The notes under the pieces are model-generated. The model saw nothing but the letters and a program-made list of their open reading frames with translations. It was not told the origin of the DNA and made no database searches. Both the position numbers and the translations under genes were made by a program. Below are positions 7,850 to 15,895 of a stretch of 64,000 bases of DNA, one piece after another. The DNA is from Leucobacter weissii. Lineage in GTDB: Bacteria > Actinomycetota > Actinomycetes > Actinomycetales > Microbacteriaceae. The stretch is from NCBI RefSeq assembly GCF_017565745.1, contig NZ_JAGDYM010000003.1, positions 62,001 through 126,000 of the forward strand, in the 5' to 3' direction. Within the stretch, counting starts at the first letter, position 1. Each line of letters begins with the position of its first letter.

Positions 7850-8731
7850 GTGACTCAACACCCCGCGCTCAGCGACCCTGAGTATGCCACCCCGGGCACC
7901 AGTCGCGGCCTCATCAGTGTGTTCCAGCACCGGTACCTCCTGTCGCTGCTGCTCAAGAAGGGCATCGCGACCAGGTACTACGGCTCCGCCCTCGGCTGGG
8001 CCTGGTCCTACATCCGGCCCCTGGCCCAGTTCCTCATGTACTACGTGGTCATCGGCATCCTGCTCGGGCTCGAACGCTCGGTCCAGCCGTTCCCGATCTA
8101 CCTGTTCTCGGGCATCATCGTCATCAACCTGTTCAGCGAGACCTTCCGCAGCACGACCGACGCGGTCCTCAACAACAAGTCGCTGATCCGCAAGATCTAT
8201 CTGCCGCGCGAGCTGTTCCCGGTGGCCGCCGCGGGCGGGGCGATCATCCACTTCCTGCCGCAGGCCGCGGTGCTGCTCATCGTCTGCATCATCGTCGGCT
8301 GGACCATCTCCTGGGTGCAGATCCTCGCCTTCCTGGCCCTCGTGGTCATCGTCGTCGTGTTCGCTCTCGGCCTGGGGCTCTTCTTCGGGGCCTTCAACGT
8401 CGCCTACCGCGATTCCAAGAACATCGTGGACATCATCCTCATGTTCTCCACCTGGGTCTCGCCGGTGCTCTACACCTCGTACATGGTGAAGGAGCGCGCG
8501 GCCGGGATCGGGATGGACTGGGTCTACCAGCTCTACATGATCAACCCGGTCACGACCGCGGTGGAGCTCTCCCACCTGGTGTTCTGGAGGCCGGTCTCGC
8601 AGGACGCCCCGCCCGCGCCCGATCTGCTGCTCACCTACAGCTTCACGGGCATCGGGTTCGCGCTCGTGGCGCTGGTGCTCGGCCAGCTCATGTTCCGAAA
8701 GATGGAGGGGCGCTTTGCCCAAGACCTCTGA
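7850..8731 (+). CDS. tagG: Polysaccharide/teichoic-acid ABC transporter permease (TagG/Wzm family)
   Basis: 293 residues with six predicted membrane helices (for example FLMYYVVIGILLGL, FLPQAAVLLIVCIIVGW, ILAFLALVVIVVVFALGLGLFFG, and the last at FALVALVLGQLMF). The N-terminal region contains the amphipathic stretch LLLKKGIATRYYGSALGWAWSYIRP typical of ABC-2 glycan export permeases that push a finished, lipid-linked polymer across the membrane. The ATPase gene starts inside its 3' end, so the two are translationally coupled. Together with that partner it forms a second export route in this locus, distinct from the fused exporter at 2623-4404. The start is the GTG placed by a leaderless promoter. 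Confidence 0.88.
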   Translation: MTQHPALSDPEYATPGTSRGLISVFQHRYLLSLLLKKGIATRYYGSALGWAWSYIRPLAQFLMYYVVIGILLGLERSVQPFPIYLFSGIIVINLFSETFRSTTDAVLNNKSLIRKIYLPRELFPVAAAGGAIIHFLPQAAVLLIVCIIVGWTISWVQILAFLALVVIVVVFALGLGLFFGAFNVAYRDSKNIVDIILMFSTWVSPVLYTSYMVKERAAGIGMDWVYQLYMINPVTTAVELSHLVFWRPVSQDAPPAPDLLLTYSFTGIGFALVALVLGQLMFRKMEGRFAQDL

Positions 8732-9494
8732 CGCATCCGCCGCGGCCGTCGACACGAAGCCCGCGATCATCCTCCACGAGGTGGTCAAGGAGTTCCGGAT
8801 CAAGCACGCCAGGTCGCTGAAGGAGTCCTTCGTCTCCCTGTTCAGGCGGAACGGTCCCGCGACGGACGACTTCCGCGCGCTCGACGGCGTGAGCTTCGAG
8901 GTGGGCCGCGGCGAGTCGCTCGCGGTGCTCGGCCGCAACGGCTCGGGCAAGTCCACCACGCTCAAGCTGATCTCCGGCGTGATGCTGCCGGACGAGGGCT
9001 GGGTGCGCACGCGGGGGCGGGTCGCGGGTCTCCTGGAGGTCGGCGCCGGGTTCCATCCCGACCTGACCGGCCGCGACAACATCTACCTGAACGCCGCCAT
9101 CCTCGGCATGTCGAAGCAGGAGACCGACGACCGCTTCGACGAGATCGTGGAGTTCTCCGGCATCGAGCAGAAGTTCCTCGAGACCGAGGTGAAGCGCTAC
9201 AGCTCGGGCATGCGCTCGCGGCTCGGCTTCGCCGTGGCGGTGCATACCGAGCTCGACGTGCTGCTGGTCGACGAGGTGCTCTCGGTGGGAGACGCCGCGT
9301 TCCGCGCGAAGTGCAACGAGAAGATCCTGGAGCTCCGCGATCAGGGCAAGACCATGTTCGTGGTGAGCCACAACATCCGCACCGTCAAGGCCCTCTGCGA
9401 GCGGGGCATCGTGCTCGAGCGCGGCAAGGTCGTCTTCGACGGCCCGATCGACGAGGCCGCCAAGCTGGTCGCGCCGAAGCGCCCCCGGCGCTGA
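8715..9494 (+). CDS. tagH: Polysaccharide/teichoic-acid ABC transporter ATPase (TagH/Wzt family)
   Basis: 259 residues, TTG start, overlapping the permease gene by 17 bp, with GGAGGGG 4-10 nt upstream. Motifs are Walker A GRNGSGKST, the family-specific YLNAAILGMSKQE stretch, signature YSSGMRSRLGFAVAV, Walker B VLLVDEVLSVGD and switch histidine VVSHN. The GAGFHPDLTGRDNIY segment is diagnostic for the TagH/Wzt/KpsT-type glycan exporters. It stops soon after the ATPase core and lacks the C-terminal carbohydrate-recognition domain of some Wzt proteins, so polymer length or capping is probably not read by this subunit. Confidence 0.9.
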   Translation: MPKTSDASAAAVDTKPAIILHEVVKEFRIKHARSLKESFVSLFRRNGPATDDFRALDGVSFEVGRGESLAVLGRNGSGKSTTLKLISGVMLPDEGWVRTRGRVAGLLEVGAGFHPDLTGRDNIYLNAAILGMSKQETDDRFDEIVEFSGIEQKFLETEVKRYSSGMRSRLGFAVAVHTELDVLLVDEVLSVGDAAFRAKCNEKILELRDQGKTMFVVSHNIRTVKALCERGIVLERGKVVFDGPIDEAAKLVAPKRPRR

Positions 9495-9888
9495 CCCGCG
9501 CGGCTCCCTCCCCTTTTTCTTTCTTTCCTCGCGCTTCCCCCTGCCTTTCTCCCTCCCGCGCCTTCCGCCCTTTCTCGCGCCTTCTTCCTTTCCTGCGCCT
9601 TCGTTTCTTCTCGCTCCCTCCCCTTCCTTCGCCTTCTTCCCTTCCCACCCTCTTCCCGCTCCGCTTGTGGACCCGAAACGCCCTTTGCCGAGGTATGAAG
9701 GGGCGTTTCGGGTCCACAAGCGGCGAGACGCGCGGGGAGCGGGGAGGCAGGAGAGGATGGAGATGCGCGGGGAGGCGGGAGATGCGGGAGACGCGGGGGC
9801 AGGCGGAAGAGGAGAGGCGGAAGAGGAGAGGCGGAAGAGGAGAGGCGGAGCCGGGAGAACCGGGAGAGGTGAGGGAGGGGCCGGGCGC
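9495..9888. repeat. Intergenic low-complexity region: pyrimidine tract, hairpin, purine tract
   Basis: Between the convergent ATPase and acyltransferase genes the + strand is almost pure C/T from about 9506 to 9664. Then comes the hairpin copy 2, and after it the strand is almost pure G/A from about 9724 to 9885, including repeats of gcggaagaggaga near 9797-9846. The two flanks are roughly complementary, so the whole stretch could fold into one very long imperfect hairpin. Frames that stay open across it are compositional artefacts; I see no gene. Confidence 0.7.
9661..9723. repeat. Dispersed hairpin element, copy 2 (arms extended to 23 bp)
   Basis: The arms at 9661-9683 and 9701-9723 pair perfectly. 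The 49-bp core (9671-9719) matches copies 1 and 3 but reads CGAAACGCCC where they read CGAAGTGCCC, and its other arm changes to match. Two base pairs have thus changed while pairing is kept. Loop length is again 11 nt. Confidence 0.9.
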
Positions 9889-11880
9889 TCAAGGCGCGGG
9901 CAGCGCCTCCGCCAGCGCCTCGGCGAGCACCGGCGCCATCTCCCGCGAGAAGGTCTGGGAGATGTGGTGCGAGTCCTTGAACACGAGCACGTCGCCCTGG
10001 ATCGGCGGGCAGGAGTCCGCGTTGCAGACGTAGTCGGTGAAGTCGAACTCGACCAGGTCGAAGTCGGCGAGGAGTCCGTCGTCGACCTCCCGGAAGCCCG
10101 GCTTGAAGCCGTCCTCCCGCGAGACCGAGCAGGCATCGGGGTCGCCGGTGCTCCCCGAGAGGCAGGCCATCGGGTCGCCGGGGAAGGCGGGCGTGTCGCG
10201 GATCAGCACGACGCGGCTCTCCTCCGGCAGCTCCGGGAGCAGTTCCCGCATGCCGAGGTCGTACGCCTCGGGCAGCGTCTGCCCCACGGAGTTCGCGATG
10301 AGGATGACCTCCGGCTGCTCCTCGTGCAGCAGCTCGATCACGTCGTCCTTCCAGCTCAGGCAGTCGCGCGATTCCGTGAGCTCGCCGGTGAGGGTGCGAT
10401 CGTAGATCGTGCACCCGCTCCGCACGTGGGCGGTGAGGAAGATGTCCCCGGCGTCGGCGATCTCCTCGAGTCCGGGCGCCCACTGGGCGGCGTGGGAGTC
10501 GCCGACGAGCGCCACGCTCGGCGCGTCGGGGTCGCTCCCGTAGGTGCAGGCCGGCGGCGGATCGGAGCTCGTGACGGTGAGGTTGCAGCCGCGGCCGCTC
10601 GGGATCGCCTTCTCGCTCTGGAAGTCCTGGAGGCGCACGCTGAGGTTGGAGCCGACGATCGGGGCGGAGACCGGCTGCTCGCTCAGCGAGAAAGCGGGGG
10701 CCGGCTCGCCGGCGTGCAGTTCGGCGGATGCGATGCTGCGCATGCCGACCACCGAGACCCCGGCGACGAGCGCGCTCGCGAGCACGGCCGAGGCGAGCGG
10801 GAGCCACACGGCGCGCCGGCCGGTGGATCGCGGCCTGCGGAACGGTGTCTCGATGAAGCGGTAGCTCAGCCAGCCGAGCGGGAAGGCGAGCAGCCCGAGC
10901 AGCAGCGACTGCCACAGCTCCAGCGGCGTCATCCAGGCCCCGGCGGCCTGGGGCAGGATCAGCAGCGGCCAGTGCACGAGGTAGACCGAGTAGGAGATCG
11001 CGCCGATCCAGAGCGCGGCGCGATTCTGGAGCAGCGCCCCGACCGCGCCTTCGTAGGGGCCGGCGAGGATGACCGCGGCGGTGGCGAGCACCGGCACGGC
11101 CGCCCAGTAGGAGGGGAACGGGGTGGTGTGGTCGAAGAGCAGGGCGGCGCCCAGCAGCACGAGCAGCCCGGCGATGCCGATCCACGAGCGCGCCCGTGCG
11201 CCCAGGCGCAGTTCGCGGCGCGCGAGCAGCACGGCGATGATGCCGCCGACGCCGAGCTCCCAGGCGCGGGTCGGGAGGAGGAAGAACGCCCACGGCTGCT
11301 GCGTCTCGGTGAGCACGACGGACCCGGCGAACGACGCCGCGACGAGGATCGCCGCGGTCCAGAGCACCGCGCCGATCCGGCGCCCTGCGAGCCGGTACAC
11401 GGCCCAGAGGATCAGCGGCCAGAGCAGGTAGAACTGCTCCTCGATGCCGAGCGACCAGTAGTGCTGGAAGAGGCTCGGTTCGCTCGAGGCGAGGTAGTCG
11501 GTGCCCTCGCGCGCGAAGAGCAGGTTCGGCACGTACAGGGCGGTCCACGCGGCGTCCCGGCCTATCCGGGCGAGTTCGAGCGGCGGAACCACGAGCCAGG
11601 CGATCACGAGGCTGGCGATGAGCACGGCGAAGGAGGCGGGCAGGATGCGCCGGACGCGCCGGGCGTAGAAGGAGCCGAAGGAGAACTCGGAGCGCTGCAG
11701 GCTCCGCGCGATGTGGCCGGTGATGAGGAAGCCCGAGATCACGAAGAACACGTCGACGCCGATGTATCCGCCGCCGAGCAGCGGCAAGCCGGCGTGGTAG
11801 AGCACCACGAGCACGACGGCGACGGCTCTCAGGCCCTGGATGTCCGGCCGGAACGACTGCGGCTCGGTTGCGGTTCCCAC
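9889..11880 (-). CDS. Membrane O-acyltransferase with SGNH domain (OafA-like)
   Basis: 663 residues; GTG start fixed by a leaderless promoter. Residues about 8-350 form the acyltransferase-3 domain with roughly ten helices and the signature blocks FRPDIQGLRAVAVVLVVLYH, GVDVFFVISGFLIT, FYARRVRRILPA and YWSLGIEEQFYLLWP. After a linker, the extracytoplasmic SGNH hydrolase-like domain has its nucleophile block VALVGDSHAAQW near residue 460 and its catalytic D-x-x-H at the C-terminus (VFKDSHHISQTFS). Such enzymes move acetyl or other acyl groups from the cytoplasm onto surface glycans. It is one of four acyltransferases in the window and closest in layout to the one at 48710-50848. Confidence 0.88.
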   Translation of the reverse strand: MGTATEPQSFRPDIQGLRAVAVVLVVLYHAGLPLLGGGYIGVDVFFVISGFLITGHIARSLQRSEFSFGSFYARRVRRILPASFAVLIASLVIAWLVVPPLELARIGRDAAWTALYVPNLLFAREGTDYLASSEPSLFQHYWSLGIEEQFYLLWPLILWAVYRLAGRRIGAVLWTAAILVAASFAGSVVLTETQQPWAFFLLPTRAWELGVGGIIAVLLARRELRLGARARSWIGIAGLLVLLGAALLFDHTTPFPSYWAAVPVLATAAVILAGPYEGAVGALLQNRAALWIGAISYSVYLVHWPLLILPQAAGAWMTPLELWQSLLLGLLAFPLGWLSYRFIETPFRRPRSTGRRAVWLPLASAVLASALVAGVSVVGMRSIASAELHAGEPAPAFSLSEQPVSAPIVGSNLSVRLQDFQSEKAIPSGRGCNLTVTSSDPPPACTYGSDPDAPSVALVGDSHAAQWAPGLEEIADAGDIFLTAHVRSGCTIYDRTLTGELTESRDCLSWKDDVIELLHEEQPEVILIANSVGQTLPEAYDLGMRELLPELPEESRVVLIRDTPAFPGDPMACLSGSTGDPDACSVSREDGFKPGFREVDDGLLADFDLVEFDFTDYVCNADSCPPIQGDVLVFKDSHHISQTFSREMAPVLAEALAEALPAP

Positions 11881-11886
11881 CCGAAC

Positions 11887-11892
11887 AAGCTA
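11887..11892 (-). promoter_or_regulatory. -10 box (TAGCTT) of leaderless start at 11880
   Basis: On the minus strand TAGCTT, 6-nt spacer, GTG. It shares a 90-bp divergent gap with the next gene's promoter. Confidence 0.65.
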
Positions 11893-11957
11893 CCCCAAAA
11901 CGGTTCGAGGATCGTCGCCATCCCCCGTCCGCTTCGTCTTTTCGGGCGAGTGTTTTG

Positions 11958-11963
11958 TAAGCT
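11958..11963 (+). promoter_or_regulatory. -10 box (TAAGCT) of leaderless start at 11970
   Basis: TAAGCT, 6-nt spacer, GTG start; no ribosome site. Confidence 0.7.
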
Positions 11964-11969
11964 GTTCGA

Positions 11970-13241
11970 GTGACGGTAAAAGAACACCCGAAGCTGGCGG
12001 TCATCGGCCAGGGCTATGTCGGACTGCCGCTCGCCATGCGGGCGGTCGACGCCGGGTACGACGTGGTGGGCATCGACTTCGACCGTGCCCGGATCGAGAT
12101 GCTCGCCGGCGGCGAATCCTACGTCGACGACGTGACCGGCGACACCCTCCGCGCCGCGCTCGGCACCGGCCGCTACGCGGCGACGGCGGAGTACGCTCCG
12201 GCGGCCGGCTTCGATTTCGCGGTGATCACCGTGCCGACGCCGCTGCGCGATGCGCGCCCCGACCTCAGCTACATCGAGAGCGCCACCCGTTCGCTCGCGC
12301 CGCTGCTCACCCCGGGCGCGACCGTGGTGCTCGAGTCGACGACCTACCCCGGCACGACGCAGGAGCTGATGGTGCCCCTGCTCGAGGAGCTCAGCGGTCT
12401 GCGCGCGGGGGTCGACTTCTTCGCCGGGTACAGCCCGGAGCGGATCGATCCGGGCAATCGCCGGTTCACGTTCCAGACGACGCCGAAGATCGTCTCCGGG
12501 ATCGATGCGGCCTCGCTGGAGCGCGTCGACGGGCTGTTCTCCGACCTCGTCGACACGACGGTGCCGGTCGGGTCTCCGCGCGAGGCGGAGATGGCGAAGC
12601 TGCTCGAGAACACCTTCCGCCATGTCAATGTGGCCCTGGTCAACGAGCTCGCGATCTACGCGAACGAGCTGGGTGTCAACGTCTGGGAGACCATCGAGGC
12701 GGCGGCGACCAAGCCGTTCGGCTTCATGAAGTTCACCCCGGGCCCCGGCGTGGGCGGTCACTGCCTGCCGATCGATCCGAGCTACCTCTCGTGGAAGGTG
12801 AAGACCGATCTGGGGCGCGACTTCCGCTTCGTGGATCTGGCCAACGACGTCAACGAGCACATGCCGGAGTACGTGGTGCAGCGCGCGATGCACGTGCTGA
12901 ACGATCACCGGAAGTCGCTGCGCGGCTCGAAGGTGCTCGTGCTCGGAGTCGCCTACAAGCGGGACTCCAGCGATGCGCGCGAGTCGCCGGCGCTGGAGGT
13001 GATCCGCCTGCTGAACGAGTACGGTGCGGAGGTGACCGGTGTCGACAGTCATGTGGAGGATCGCCGCTGGCCGGCGGGTGCGGCCCGCGAGGAGCTGACC
13101 GCCGAGCTCGTGGACGAGGTCGACCTGGTGATCCTCATCACCGATCACTCCGATATCGACACCGGGCTGCTGGAGAACGCCGCCACGCCGGTGTTCGACA
13201 CCCGGAACAAGCTGAGCGGCGAGAACGTCACCCGCCTCTGA
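11970..13241 (+). CDS. UDP-N-acetylglucosamine 6-dehydrogenase-like (WbpA type)
   Basis: 423 residues. N-terminal dinucleotide site VIGQGYVGLPLA; VLESTTYPGTT; YSPERIDPGN; helix EMAKLLENTFRHVNVALVNE; catalytic cysteine in GPGVGGHCLPIDP; C-terminal domain block VAYKRDSSDARESPALEVI. The ERIDPGN and GPGVGGHCLPIDP forms are typical of the UDP-GlcNAc (WbpA) branch rather than UDP-glucose dehydrogenase. The product would be an N-acetylated aminouronic acid donor for the polymer. It heads a tight + strand run with the large GT2 gene and ugd, but each of the three has its own leaderless promoter. Confidence 0.85.
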   Translation: MTVKEHPKLAVIGQGYVGLPLAMRAVDAGYDVVGIDFDRARIEMLAGGESYVDDVTGDTLRAALGTGRYAATAEYAPAAGFDFAVITVPTPLRDARPDLSYIESATRSLAPLLTPGATVVLESTTYPGTTQELMVPLLEELSGLRAGVDFFAGYSPERIDPGNRRFTFQTTPKIVSGIDAASLERVDGLFSDLVDTTVPVGSPREAEMAKLLENTFRHVNVALVNELAIYANELGVNVWETIEAAATKPFGFMKFTPGPGVGGHCLPIDPSYLSWKVKTDLGRDFRFVDLANDVNEHMPEYVVQRAMHVLNDHRKSLRGSKVLVLGVAYKRDSSDARESPALEVIRLLNEYGAEVTGVDSHVEDRRWPAGAAREELTAELVDEVDLVILITDHSDIDTGLLENAATPVFDTRNKLSGENVTRL

Positions 13242-13279
13242 CTCCCGTGGCGGGATCATGCGGGGGCGGCGCCCTCGGT

Positions 13280-13285
13280 TAGGAT
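13280..13285 (+). promoter_or_regulatory. -10 box (TAGGAT) of leaderless start at 13293
   Basis: TAGGAT, 7-nt spacer, GTG start. Confidence 0.65.
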
Positions 13286-13292
13286 CGACCTC

Positions 13293-15890
13293 GTGCCCAA
13301 GTACCATCTTCGCAATCTGCGCCTGCCCCAGCCGGTCATCGAGGGGGAGGCCGGGCTGCGGCTGTTCGGCGAGGAGGACTATCTCGGCATCTCTCGCCGC
13401 ACGGCCGGCGCGATGATGGAGCTCGGCACCAGGATGCTCTCGCCCCAGATGATCGATGCGCTCACGCGCGTGGGCACGGAGGGCCGCTTCGACTGGCCCG
13501 GCCTGTGCGCGCATCTGCGGGAGTCGGGCCTGCGGGAGCTGCCGGAGGAGTGGCACCTGCCGTACCTGCTCAACGCCGCGTTCCTCAACTCCACCGTGGT
13601 GGGGGGAGCGGAGGCGATCCAGCAGGCGGCCGCGCTCGTGCGTCTGTCGCTGGAACACATCTACTTCCCCGAGGCGCTGAAGCGGCTCCGCTCCCGGCTC
13701 TACGTGCTGCAGATCGCGCATCTCTCCCGGGACCGGGAGCTGCTGCGCGAGGTGTTCGCGCGGGTGCCGAACACGGTGGACCGCCGCAACGGCAGCGTCT
13801 CGTGGGCGGTGCGCACGGACGAGCTGCTCCCCGTCGAGTGGACCGAGGACGACGAGGAGCGGGTCGAGGAGTGGTGGCGGGCCTTCAACGAGCCGTTCGC
13901 CGAGGCGGGGCTGGAGGACTGGGAGTTCCGCCGCTCCGAACTCTCGATCGGCAGGTCGGTCTTCTCGTGCATCCACGCGCCGCGGCTGCGCACCTGCGAG
14001 GTGCCCGTGGACCGCCAGCCGCTCGTCACGGTGATCGTGCCCACCTACTGCCCCGGGCAGTCGTTCCTCAACACCATCGAGTCGCTCGTGCACCAGAGCT
14101 GGCAGAATCTCGACATCCTCATCGTCGACGACGCCTCGCCCAGCGGCCAGGAGTTCATCGATCGCGCGGTCGCCAGCGATCCTCGGATCCGCATGGTGCG
14201 CATGGAGGTCAACGGCGGCGCCTACAAGGCCCGGAACCGGGGCATGCGTCTCGCGCGCGGCGAGTACGTCACGGTGGTCGACTCGGACGATCAGTCGCAT
14301 CCCCGCAAGATCGAGCGGCAGATCATCCCGCTGCTGCGGGATCCGTCGCTCCTGGGCACGATGGCCTATGCGATGCGCGTGTTCGACAACGGCAGCATCG
14401 TCAATCTGGGCGGGCATCCCGTCGGTCACCACCTCCCCTCGCTGCTCTACCGCAAGGAGCAGACGATCTCGGCGCTCGGGTACTACGACGACGTGCGCAA
14501 GGCGGCCGACACCGAGTACGCGGCGCGGCTGCGGCACCGCTTCGGCGGGCGGGCGATCCTCAATCTGGAGCAGCCGCTCGATCTCTACCAGTTGACCGCC
14601 GGGTCGCTCTCGCGCAACGATTTCCGCGCCGGATGGTTCAGCGATCGGCGGGTGGCCTACCGTCATCAGTGGAAGACCTGGCACGAGAACGTCCTGGTCG
14701 ATCCCGAGGTGGATCACTCCCCGATCCGCCCGGACGGGTCGCGGGCGTTCGTCGCTCCTCCGGCGTATCTGAAGGAGCCGATGGTCGAGTTCGTCGAGTT
14801 CGCGTACCTCTCGGAGTGGGCGACCTCGGTGGAGCAGCACGAATCGCCGGCCGAGACCGTCCGCGCGCTCGCGGCCGCGCGGCCCGAGCATCCGGTCGGG
14901 CTGCTGCACGGCGTGCATCCGCGCTGGACGCCGCCGGAGCGCGAGTTCAGCGTGTCGCATGAGACGTGGGAGCTGGTGGAGACGGGCGCGGCCGCCTGGA
15001 TCAGCTGGGACGAACCGGTTCACGTGGGAACCCTGGTGGTCCCGTCGCCCGAGTACCTCCTCTATCTGCCGGTCGAGGGCGAGAACGCGCTCGTCGTCGA
15101 CCGGGTGGTGATCGGGGTCGACACGGTCCTGCAGGACGAGGACGGGCGTGCGGGCATCCTCGACCCGCGCGTCATCGAGGAGCGCTGCCGCAGCGCGTTC
15201 GGCGTCGAACCGTCCTGGATTCCGGCGACGTCGCGGATCGGCGCGGCGCTCGCCCCCGCCGCGACGGCGGAGCTGCTGCCGGCGGGCAGCCTGCGCGTGG
15301 CTGCGCCGGATGCGGGCAGGGACGCCGTGGGCGCTGGGGATCCGCCGATCTTCGGCTTCGCCCCGTTCGCCCCGTTCGGAGGCGGTCTCGGTCGTCTGCG
15401 GCGCTTCTTCCGCGCCGTTCCGCGGGGGTCGCGCGCGCTGGTCTACGACGGATACGGGGCGTTCCCGTTCTGGGCGCGGGCGGCCAGGCCGCACCGCGTC
15501 TCCTTCATCGCGCAGGACGAGCTCTCCCCGAGGGAGTTCGTCGAGCGCGTGGATGTGCTCGTCCTCGACCCGTTCGAGTACCGCTTCCCGCTGCCGCAGG
15601 CCTATCTCTGGGCGGCTCTGGCCCGCGGCGTCGTGGTGGTGGCGCCCGAGGGCTATCGCAACGAGCTCGGTGACGCGGTGACCGCATTCCCGCCCGGCGG
15701 CCTCGAGGATCTTCTCGCGCGGCTGGGCGGCGATCGGGAGTTCTTCGGGTCCCGTCGCGAGGCCGCGCGGAGCGCCTGGGCGGAGCATGCGTCGCCGGCT
15801 GCGTTCGCGGGCGTGCTCGCGCGTGCGGGGCTGATCGGGGAGGGGTCCCCGCAGGCTCAGAAAGCTCCGAAGCGCGAGCCAGTAGAGTAG
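13293..15890 (+). CDS. Large multidomain GT2 glycosyltransferase
   Basis: 865 residues in three parts. Residues 1-240 are helical and unrecognised (they include RRTAGAMMELGTRMLSPQMID). Residues about 245-450 are a GT2 catalytic domain: VTVIVPTYCPG, LDILIVDDASPSG, NGGAYKARNRGMRLARGEYVTVVDSDDQSHPRKIE, with the DSDD metal-binding motif. The C-terminal 270 residues look like an additional Rossmann-type region (LVVPSPEYLLYLP, VLDPFEYRFPLPQAYLWAALARGVVVVAPEGY). The minus-strand gene at 17342-19897 has the same three-part plan and matching motifs, so they are paralogues. Being on either side of ugd suggests that each adds a residue to the same polymer. The C-terminal part might act as a second transferase, but no catalytic residue can be assigned. 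Confidence 0.82.
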   Translation: MPKYHLRNLRLPQPVIEGEAGLRLFGEEDYLGISRRTAGAMMELGTRMLSPQMIDALTRVGTEGRFDWPGLCAHLRESGLRELPEEWHLPYLLNAAFLNSTVVGGAEAIQQAAALVRLSLEHIYFPEALKRLRSRLYVLQIAHLSRDRELLREVFARVPNTVDRRNGSVSWAVRTDELLPVEWTEDDEERVEEWWRAFNEPFAEAGLEDWEFRRSELSIGRSVFSCIHAPRLRTCEVPVDRQPLVTVIVPTYCPGQSFLNTIESLVHQSWQNLDILIVDDASPSGQEFIDRAVASDPRIRMVRMEVNGGAYKARNRGMRLARGEYVTVVDSDDQSHPRKIERQIIPLLRDPSLLGTMAYAMRVFDNGSIVNLGGHPVGHHLPSLLYRKEQTISALGYYDDVRKAADTEYAARLRHRFGGRAILNLEQPLDLYQLTAGSLSRNDFRAGWFSDRRVAYRHQWKTWHENVLVDPEVDHSPIRPDGSRAFVAPPAYLKEPMVEFVEFAYLSEWATSVEQHESPAETVRALAAARPEHPVGLLHGVHPRWTPPEREFSVSHETWELVETGAAAWISWDEPVHVGTLVVPSPEYLLYLPVEGENALVVDRVVIGVDTVLQDEDGRAGILDPRVIEERCRSAFGVEPSWIPATSRIGAALAPAATAELLPAGSLRVAAPDAGRDAVGAGDPPIFGFAPFAPFGGGLGRLRRFFRAVPRGSRALVYDGYGAFPFWARAARPHRVSFIAQDELSPREFVERVDVLVLDPFEYRFPLPQAYLWAALARGVVVVAPEGYRNELGDAVTAFPPGGLEDLLARLGGDREFFGSRREAARSAWAEHASPAAFAGVLARAGLIGEGSPQAQKAPKREPVE
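15883..15888 (+). promoter_or_regulatory. -10 box (TAGAGT) inside the end of the GT2 gene, leaderless start at 15896
   Basis: TAGAGT overlaps the stop codon of the preceding gene and is followed by a 7-nt spacer and ATG. The gene may be transcribed both by read-through and from its own start. Confidence 0.6.
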
Positions 15891-15895
15891 CTCTC

